This document shows, one piece after another, positions 6,497-11,176 of a DNA stretch of 11,176 nt. Numbering within the stretch: the stretch's first letter is position 1; each line of letters starts with the position of its first letter. A model generated the notes under the pieces. That model saw nothing but the letters and a program-made list of their open reading frames with translations. It ran no database searches and was not told the origin of the DNA. Made by a program: the position numbers and the translations under genes. The stretch covers positions 1 through 11,176 of the forward strand of contig JAITOR010000043.1 in the NCBI GenBank assembly GCA_031289855.1, given 5' to 3'. This DNA is from Rickettsiales bacterium. Its GTDB lineage: Bacteria; Pseudomonadota; Alphaproteobacteria; Rickettsiales; UBA1997.

Positions 6497-7354
6497 TTAA
6501 ATTCTTTCATCAAAATTCTTAAATTGATGATTAAACCAGGTATATTGCCTTTTGGCATATTTTCTTGTAATTTTTGTTACATTTTCTATTAGATCTTTTT
6601 TGGTTATGACTCCCTCGATATATAACAAACACTCATTATAACCAATTGTATTTGTCGCTACATTGTATTTTTTAAACTCTCGCACCTCGTTCAGCGCTCC
6701 AATTTCAAGCATTTTTTCAAACCTATTTTTACAATTATCATACACCTTTTCCTTTGGTGGATTAATATTTATGTGATAAAAAGTCTTCACTGGAAACATC
6801 AATCTATTTGGTTGTTTTTGCAACTCAGTAATTGTTAAGCCGCATAGGTCATACACCTCCACAACTCGCATTAATCGTTGTTTGTCGTTTGCATTTAGCC
6901 TGCTGACAAAATCAAAATCTATTTGCTCTGCTTTTTTTCTAAACTCGTCATAACCCATTGTTTCAAAAAGTGCAATAGTTTTTGCCCTTAAATCATCGGG
7001 AATTTCCGGTATTGGAGACATTCCATCTATAAGTTTTGATATATAAAGCCCCGTCCCACCCACAATAATTGGTAATACATTGCTCGCAAAACATCGTTCA
7101 ATTTCAATTTTTGCTAATTCCAACCATTTTCCAACACTTATATTGTCAGTAGGTTCCAAATAATCATACAAAACATGTTTGACTTGTTTTTTTTCATAAT
7201 CAGTTGGTTGAGCCGATAAAATTGGCAACCATTTGAATATTTGTCGCGAATCTGCATTTATGATTACACCATTATTTTTTAAGGCATAATCTATCGCAAA
7301 AGCGGTTTTTCCACTTGCAGTTGGTCCTGAAATTATAACAATTTTATCATTCAT
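6497..7354 (-). CDS. miaA: tRNA dimethylallyltransferase MiaA
   Basis: MiaA transfers a dimethylallyl group from DMAPP to N6 of A37 in tRNAs that read codons starting with U, which stabilises codon pairing. The 285-residue protein has the P-loop GPTASGKT (10-17), the catalytic aspartate D35 in NADSRQIF, SAQPT (47-51), GGTGLY (99-104), a central swinging domain (about 110-190), IGYNE (237-241) and the tRNA-contacting YAKRQYTWF (266-274). Length is slightly below the usual 300. The protein starts at 7354, six bases after the ruvA stop, so the two genes are co-transcribed. The next tRNA modification gene (miaB) and hfq, which are common neighbours elsewhere, are not seen. Confidence 0.97.
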   Translation of the reverse strand: MNDKIVIISGPTASGKTAFAIDYALKNNGVIINADSRQIFKWLPILSAQPTDYEKKQVKHVLYDYLEPTDNISVGKWLELAKIEIERCFASNVLPIIVGGTGLYISKLIDGMSPIPEIPDDLRAKTIALFETMGYDEFRKKAEQIDFDFVSRLNANDKQRLMRVVEVYDLCGLTITELQKQPNRLMFPVKTFYHININPPKEKVYDNCKNRFEKMLEIGALNEVREFKKYNVATNTIGYNECLLYIEGVITKKDLIENVTKITRKYAKRQYTWFNHQFKNFDERI

Positions 7355-7360
7355 ATATGG

Positions 7361-7972
7361 TTAAAAATTATTTAATCTCTTTAAAGCCTCTGTAATCAAA
7401 CTCTCCAACACGATATCTTCTCTCTCATTTACTATTTCATTTATAATGTTGACACATATATTTTTTTGATATCCAAGATTCTCAAGAGCAGACAATGCAT
7501 CTCTAACTATTCCATTTTTTTTTGTCATAACTGTTATTGATGTCATGTCTCCACCATCCCCACTTCCAATAAGTTTTTTCCTCTTATTTTTTAGTTCCAC
7601 AAGTATTTTATTAGCACTCGCCTGTCCAATTCCGGGAACTTTGCAAAATTGTTTCGCATCATCGCTATCCACTGCCCTCAACATTTCATTTGCTGACATT
7701 GAACCCAGTATTTTTAAGGCAGTTTTGCTACCAACCCCACTCACATTGCACAAAACATCGAACCAAAATTTTTCATTATCATCCCCAAAACCAAATAACA
7801 AAATAGCATCTTCCCTCACAATAGTATTAATCAAGAGTGTTAAAATATCACCAATTTTATTATTTTCTAATACCCTTACACTACAAAAAATTCTATATCC
7901 AACACCATTTACATCTAATATTAAATAGTCATCAAAAATACCATCAATAAGTCCTTTTAATTTTCCAATCAT
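7361..7972 (-). CDS. ruvA: Holliday junction DNA helicase subunit RuvA
   Basis: RuvA binds four-way DNA junctions and loads the RuvB motor for branch migration in recombinational repair. The 203-residue protein is of normal length. The OB-fold domain I (1-62) starts MIGKLKGLID, and the acidic pin residues E55 and D56 lie in REDAILLFGF. Two helix-hairpin-helix motifs follow, NVSGVGSKTALKIL (76-89) and KVPGIGQASANKIL (111-124). A flexible linker (about 131-152) leads to domain III (153-203), which contacts RuvB. ruvC and ruvB, which usually flank ruvA, are not adjacent here; miaA follows instead. No Shine-Dalgarno is visible, and the start codon coincides with the predicted transcription start. 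Confidence 0.97.
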   Translation of the reverse strand: MIGKLKGLIDGIFDDYLILDVNGVGYRIFCSVRVLENNKIGDILTLLINTIVREDAILLFGFGDDNEKFWFDVLCNVSGVGSKTALKILGSMSANEMLRAVDSDDAKQFCKVPGIGQASANKILVELKNKRKKLIGSGDGGDMTSITVMTKKNGIVRDALSALENLGYQKNICVNIINEIVNEREDIVLESLITEALKRLNNF

Positions 7973-8265
7973 AAAATGATAATATTTGCTTTATATTTAA
8001 AAATCAAATATTAAAAATATATTTCTCTTTTGGTTAAAATTGCCATTAAGTTTTTAAAAGCAATATCGTTTCGTACGTTGTTATTCATATGCCCTTACAT
8101 AATTATGATATAATTATTACATATAAAATGCAATTAGGGAAGTACAAAAAGTATTTATATTTTTAAAAAAATGAACGATTGGGTAAATAATTCAAAAATA
8201 TTTCATCAGCAAAAAAGTTGGACACATGTAGAAAATAACAATAAAACAAAAAAACTTAACTTGTT
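7973..8265. other. Intergenic region between ruvA and the DUF2798 gene
   Basis: About 290 bases with no convincing gene or RNA. It holds the ruvA promoter at its left end and an 8-bp palindrome, ATAATTAT-GAT-ATAATTAT (8099-8117), that overlaps a plus-strand TATAAT (8109-8114) with no recognisable -35. It also contains most of a 37-codon plus-strand frame (8171-8284) lacking a ribosome binding site, and part of an AT-rich hairpin at the DUF2798 end. Confidence 0.6.
7979..8007 (-). promoter_or_regulatory. Promoter of ruvA-miaA; predicted leaderless
   Basis: On the minus strand TTGATT (8007-8002), a 17-base spacer and TATTAT (7984-7979) form a plausible sigma-70 promoter. Seven bases after the -10 is 7972, the A of the ruvA ATG. 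There is no ribosome binding site in the intervening bases. AT richness raises the chance-match rate, so confidence is moderate. Confidence 0.4.
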
Positions 8266-8270
8266 TTATT
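8240..8270 (-). terminator. AT-only hairpin at the 3' end of the DUF2798 gene
   Basis: AATAAAACAA (8240-8249) and TTGTTTTATT (8261-8270) are exact reverse complements around an 11-base loop. The stem overlaps the stop codon. With only one G-C pair and no clean U-run after the stem, it is a weak terminator candidate, but its location just at the gene end is suggestive. Confidence 0.25.
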
Positions 8271-8754
8271 TATTCTTTAATTGATGAAGTTTAAATATAA
8301 AAAATCTTGCTATCGGTTGTGCAAACAAACTTTCTATCGCAAAAGAGATTGCGAAATTCCGTGGCCATTTATAAAAAAAATGTGTAATCGGTTCCAAACT
8401 AAAATGGCGAGCACCAATCCAGGTTCCAACAATAGTCATTAATATGGACATTAAAAATACAGTCATTAAAATATTAGCGGTCATTTTTGCTTTAAAACTA
8501 TCGTTTTTTTCGGTAATTTTATCTGTAAGAAATTCAGAAGGTTTAAAAGTCAATAAAACACAGACAACAACACTCAACCATATGGATGGAATAATTTTTA
8601 ATACATCCTTATACACAAAAAATGAAAATTCAAATTCAAAAAATGTAATAAGTGGAGCAATGGTATTAACCGATAAGATTGATATAATTGCTATAAATAG
8701 AACAAGTTCCTTCCCGTTTTGAGGTAACTTTGCAGTAAAATCGTTTTGTAAAAT
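8266..8754 (-). CDS. DUF2798-family four-helix membrane protein
   Basis: The protein matches the DUF2798 family, whose function is unknown. It consists of two related halves, each with two membrane helices: about residues 18-39, 51-70, 92-113 and 131-153 when counted from I1. Family-like signatures are KLPQNGKE (9-16), ISILSVNTIAPLIT (24-37), VGTWIGARHFSLEP (109-122) and KWPRNFAISFAIE (129-141). The frame is open back to a TTG at 8841, but that TTG is part of a TTGACA promoter element, so it is unlikely to be translated. A strong AAGGAG (8764-8759) sits four bases before an in-frame ATT at 8754, which I take as the start and which gives 162 residues with a family-like N-terminus. No ATG occurs in frame until residue 91. 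The identity is confident, the start less so. Confidence 0.8.
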   Translation of the reverse strand: MLQNDFTAKLPQNGKELVLFIAIISILSVNTIAPLITFFEFEFSFFVYKDVLKIIPSIWLSVVVCVLLTFKPSEFLTDKITEKNDSFKAKMTANILMTVFLMSILMTIVGTWIGARHFSLEPITHFFYKWPRNFAISFAIESLFAQPIARFFIFKLHQLKNK

Positions 8755-8758
8755 AGTT

Positions 8759-8764
8759 CTCCTT
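8759..8764 (-). promoter_or_regulatory. Shine-Dalgarno AAGGAG that places the DUF2798 start at ATT
   Basis: AAGGAG on the minus strand lies four bases before an in-frame ATT (8754-8752). There is no ATG, GTG or TTG at suitable spacing in any frame, so this site decides the start. Confidence 0.5.
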
Positions 8765-8812
8765 TTTATTCTCGCATATAAAATATTAATTCTATACCGC
8801 CTTCTATATAAG

Positions 8813-8841
8813 ATAGTATATAATTCATTATTAAATGTCAA
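8813..8841 (-). promoter_or_regulatory. Promoter of the DUF2798 gene
   Basis: A perfect TTGACA (8841-8836) is followed by TATACT at 15 bases (8820-8815) or TACTAT at 17 bases (8818-8813). Transcription would begin near 8806, giving a leader of about 50 bases before the ATT start and its ribosome site. Confidence 0.5.
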
Positions 8842-8940
8842 ATTATTTTTTTTATTTTTATATTTATTGGCATATCATCTTATAATGGTTAGAGTTTTTC
8901 ACTTATCCTGCGGTTCACAAATTAATAAATATATTTAATA

Positions 8941-8976
8941 TTGACAAAATCATTTTAATACAATATACAATATAAT
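8941..8976 (+). promoter_or_regulatory. Promoter of adhE
   Basis: A perfect TTGACA (8941-8946), a 17-base spacer and TATACA (8964-8969) give a strong sigma-70-type match; a second -10-like TATAAT follows at 8971-8976. Transcription should start near 8976, leaving a leader of about 28 bases with GGAG (8995-8998) five bases before the ATG. No clear regulator site is seen, although adhE genes are often controlled by redox or oxygen. Confidence 0.6.
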
Positions 8977-9003
8977 CATAATAACTAATTTTTTGGAGCA
9001 AAT

Positions 9004-11176
9004 ATGGCAAAAAAAGATGAAACTATCATAATTAACTCCCTTGAAAGTCTTGATGCAAAAATGCAACAAGTGAAAGAGGCGCAAAGATTGTATGCAACCT
9101 TTACACAGAAACAGGTGGATGCAATTTTTAGACGAACAGCACTCTTGGCAAATGTCCACAGAATTCCACTTGCAAAAATGGCAGTAGAGGAAACAGGAAT
9201 GGGTGTCGTAGAAGATAAAATTATTAAAAATCACTTTGCAGCGGAGTATATATACAACAAATACAAAAATGAAAAAACTTGTGATATAATTGAAGAAGAT
9301 TTGGTTAATGGAATGATTAAAATAGCATCTCCAATTGGAATTATTGCTTGTGTTATTCCCACCACTAACCCAACTGCAACGGCTATTTTCAAGTGTTTAA
9401 TAGCATTAAAAACACGAAATGCAATGTTTTTTTCACCACATCCAAGGGCAAAAAATTGCACCATAGCTGCATTAAAAATTGTAGCTGAAGCAGCAAAAAA
9501 AGCTGGTGCTCCTGACAATTTAATTGCATGGATAGATGAACCAACCATTGAATTATCTGGCGCATTAATGGCACATGCTGATGTAGACACTATTTTAGCA
9601 ACTGGTGGACCAGGAATGGTAAAAGCCGCTTATAGTTGTGGCAAACCTGCCATAGGAGTTGGTGCTGGTAATTCTCCTGCTGTAATTGATGAGACAGCAG
9701 ATATATTAATGGCCGTATCTTCAATCATTCAATCAAAAACATTTGATAATGGCATGATTTGCGCCAGCGAGCAATCAGTTGTAGTTGTCGAAAGCAAGTA
9801 TGAAGAAGTTAAGCAGGAATTTATTAAAAGAGGATGTTATTTTGTAAATGACAAAGAAAAACCTTTATTGGCAAAATTTATGTTTAATGAAAAAGGTGCA
9901 TTAAATGCCGCAATGGTAGGACAACCTGCTTATAAAATTGCTGAAAGTGCAGGTTTTAAAGTGCCAGAAAAAACAAAAATTTTAATCGCTGAAGCAAGCA
10001 AAGTTGACGATCATGGTCCATTCACAAAAGAAAAATTATCTCCAATTTTAGGATTTTTCAAAGCAAAAGACTTTGAGGATGCAGTAGAAAAAGCATACAC
10101 ACTTGTAAATGATGGAGGCGCAGGTCATACATCTATACTTTACACAAATCAACAAGACGCTGAAAGAGTTAGGTTTTTTGGAATTAAAATGAATACTGGT
10201 AGAATTTTAATCAATACTCCATCCTCATTTGGTGGAATCGGTGATTTATATAATTTCCGCTTAGAACCATCTTTAACTTTGGGATGCGGTTCATGGGGTA
10301 AAAATTCATTTAGTGGAAATGTTGGAATTAAAAATCTTATTAATATTAAATCGGTTGCTATGAGAGAAGAAAATATGTTGTGGTTTAGAGTGCCACCTAA
10401 AATATACTTTAAAAAAGGTTGCACTGATTATGCGGTGGCTGAGGCTGCACAAGGCAAAAAACGAGCATTAATTGTAACGGAACAAGTTTACATTGATTTA
10501 GGTAAATTAGACCCGATAATCAAGACTTTACAAAATACTGGAACACAATTCAATATATTTTCTGGAGTTCAACCAGATCCTAAATTATCAATGGTAAAAG
10601 GTGCTATGGCACAGGTTAATAGTTTTAAACCTGATATAATTATTGCACTTGGTGGCGGTTCTGCCCTTGATACTGCGAAATTAATTTGGTTCTTCTATGA
10701 ACAGCCAGAGGCTGACTTCAAGGATGTTGCAATGAGATTTATGGATATTAAAAAACGAATTTTTACATTACCTGAACTTGGTAAATTGGCTAATTTGGTA
10801 TGTATTCCAACCACATCAGGCACTGGAAGTGAAGTTACACCATTCACCGTTATCACTGATGATGAAACAAACATTAAATATCCATTGGCTGATTACATTT
10901 TTACACCAAGTGTTGCAATTATTGATCCAGCACATGTGATGACAATGCCTAAATTTATCGCATCTGCCAGCGGTATTGATGCCATAACTCATAATTTGGA
11001 AGCATACATTTCCGTAATGGCATCACCATTTACTGATGGAATTGCTATCGAGTCATTACAATTATTGTTTAAATATTTAGTTAAATCTGTAAATGAAAAG
11101 GATGAATTTGCTTGTGAACAAATACATTATGCTGCCACAATGGCTGGAATTGCATTTAGTAATGCATTTTTAGGAG
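9004..11176 (+). CDS. adhE: Bifunctional aldehyde-alcohol dehydrogenase AdhE (3' end cut off)
   Basis: AdhE reduces acetyl-CoA to acetaldehyde and then to ethanol, using two NADH, and forms helical spirosomes in the cytoplasm. The frame stays open to the window edge with 724 complete codons; typical AdhE has about 870, so roughly 145 residues are missing. The N-terminal aldehyde dehydrogenase half has the catalytic cysteine C253 in FDNGMICASEQ, with VIPTTNPT and GVGAGNSP before it. The C-terminal iron alcohol dehydrogenase half has the nucleotide-binding GGGSALD (550-556), PTTSGTGSEVTPF, and the iron ligands D659 and H663 in GIDAITHNLEAY. The remaining two iron-binding histidines lie beyond the edge. 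The ATG at 9004 has a GGAG site and a good promoter. It implies ethanol-forming fermentation. Confidence 0.97.
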   Translation, partial: MAKKDETIIINSLESLDAKMQQVKEAQRLYATFTQKQVDAIFRRTALLANVHRIPLAKMAVEETGMGVVEDKIIKNHFAAEYIYNKYKNEKTCDIIEEDLVNGMIKIASPIGIIACVIPTTNPTATAIFKCLIALKTRNAMFFSPHPRAKNCTIAALKIVAEAAKKAGAPDNLIAWIDEPTIELSGALMAHADVDTILATGGPGMVKAAYSCGKPAIGVGAGNSPAVIDETADILMAVSSIIQSKTFDNGMICASEQSVVVVESKYEEVKQEFIKRGCYFVNDKEKPLLAKFMFNEKGALNAAMVGQPAYKIAESAGFKVPEKTKILIAEASKVDDHGPFTKEKLSPILGFFKAKDFEDAVEKAYTLVNDGGAGHTSILYTNQQDAERVRFFGIKMNTGRILINTPSSFGGIGDLYNFRLEPSLTLGCGSWGKNSFSGNVGIKNLINIKSVAMREENMLWFRVPPKIYFKKGCTDYAVAEAAQGKKRALIVTEQVYIDLGKLDPIIKTLQNTGTQFNIFSGVQPDPKLSMVKGAMAQVNSFKPDIIIALGGGSALDTAKLIWFFYEQPEADFKDVAMRFMDIKKRIFTLPELGKLANLVCIPTTSGTGSEVTPFTVITDDETNIKYPLADYIFTPSVAIIDPAHVMTMPKFIASASGIDAITHNLEAYISVMASPFTDGIAIESLQLLFKYLVKSVNEKDEFACEQIHYAATMAGIAFSNAFLG

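Noticed and set aside
8171..8284. 37-codon plus-strand frame starting MNDWVNNSKIF
   Set aside because: It has no ribosome binding site and no clear promoter, and it overlaps the end of the DUF2798 gene and the hairpin there. Composition fits chance in AT-rich DNA.
8755..8841. TTG start of the DUF2798 gene at 8841
   Set aside because: The TTG belongs to a perfect TTGACA -35 element and has no ribosome site; the strong AAGGAG lies 77 bases downstream.
8881..8935. tRNA-like GGTTC near 8911
   Set aside because: No cloverleaf arms or acceptor stem can be paired around it.
8941..8954. FNR-like box over the adhE -35
   Set aside because: TTGA and TCA are present, but the spacing is one base short of the TTGAT-N4-ATCAA consensus and the right half is poor.
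9231..9590. Minus-strand frames inside adhE
   Set aside because: They are reverse-complement shadows of the aldehyde dehydrogenase domain.
1..11176. CRISPR array, transposon, prophage or defence system
   Set aside because: No spaced direct repeats, transposase, integrase, nuclease-toxin or phage genes are visible on either strand.

Overview
The window is a very AT-rich, gene-dense stretch of bacterial chromosome that looks alphaproteobacterial. The supporting signs are the DnaG motif wording, a RuvA beginning MIGKLKGLID, a MiaA with alphaproteobacterial-like spacing, and an Mfd C-terminus of alphaproteobacterial type. The low GC, near-zero spacers and a fermentative AdhE point to an anaerobic or host-associated lineage, such as the low-GC gut alphaproteobacteria. 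That placement is inferred by eye from remembered family patterns, not from a search. TGA is used as a stop (clpX, the mfd fragment, the glycosyltransferase), so the code is standard.

Layout from left to right: a leader region with a promoter-like element, a perfect Shine-Dalgarno sequence and three tiny overlapping reading frames (1-256); dnaG primase (+, 257-1948); a C-terminal fragment of the transcription-repair coupling factor Mfd (-, 1950-2846), which overlaps the stop of clpX (-, 2843-4063) by four bases; a short ribosomal protein bL36 gene (-, 4067-4222) just upstream of clpX that carries a 10-residue insertion; a divergent regulatory region (4223-4505); a small glycosyltransferase (+, 4506-5267) and rmuC (+, 5269-6489), one base apart; miaA (-, 6497-7354) and ruvA (-, 7361-7972), six bases apart; a spacer without a convincing gene (7973-8265); a four-helix DUF2798 membrane protein (-, 8266-8754) that appears to start at ATT; a divergent promoter region (8755-9003); and adhE (+, from 9004), which runs off the right edge.

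Most genes are housekeeping: replication priming (DnaG), protein quality control (ClpX), translation (bL36, MiaA), recombination (RuvA, RmuC) and fermentation (AdhE). I see no CRISPR array, transposase, phage gene, defence island, rRNA or tRNA. The points that deserve attention are local: a decapitated mfd that is still open and translationally coupled to clpX, the enlarged bL36, two promoters whose predicted start site falls exactly on the ATG (leaderless mRNAs), the non-canonical start of the DUF2798 gene, and the mini-ORF cascade before dnaG.
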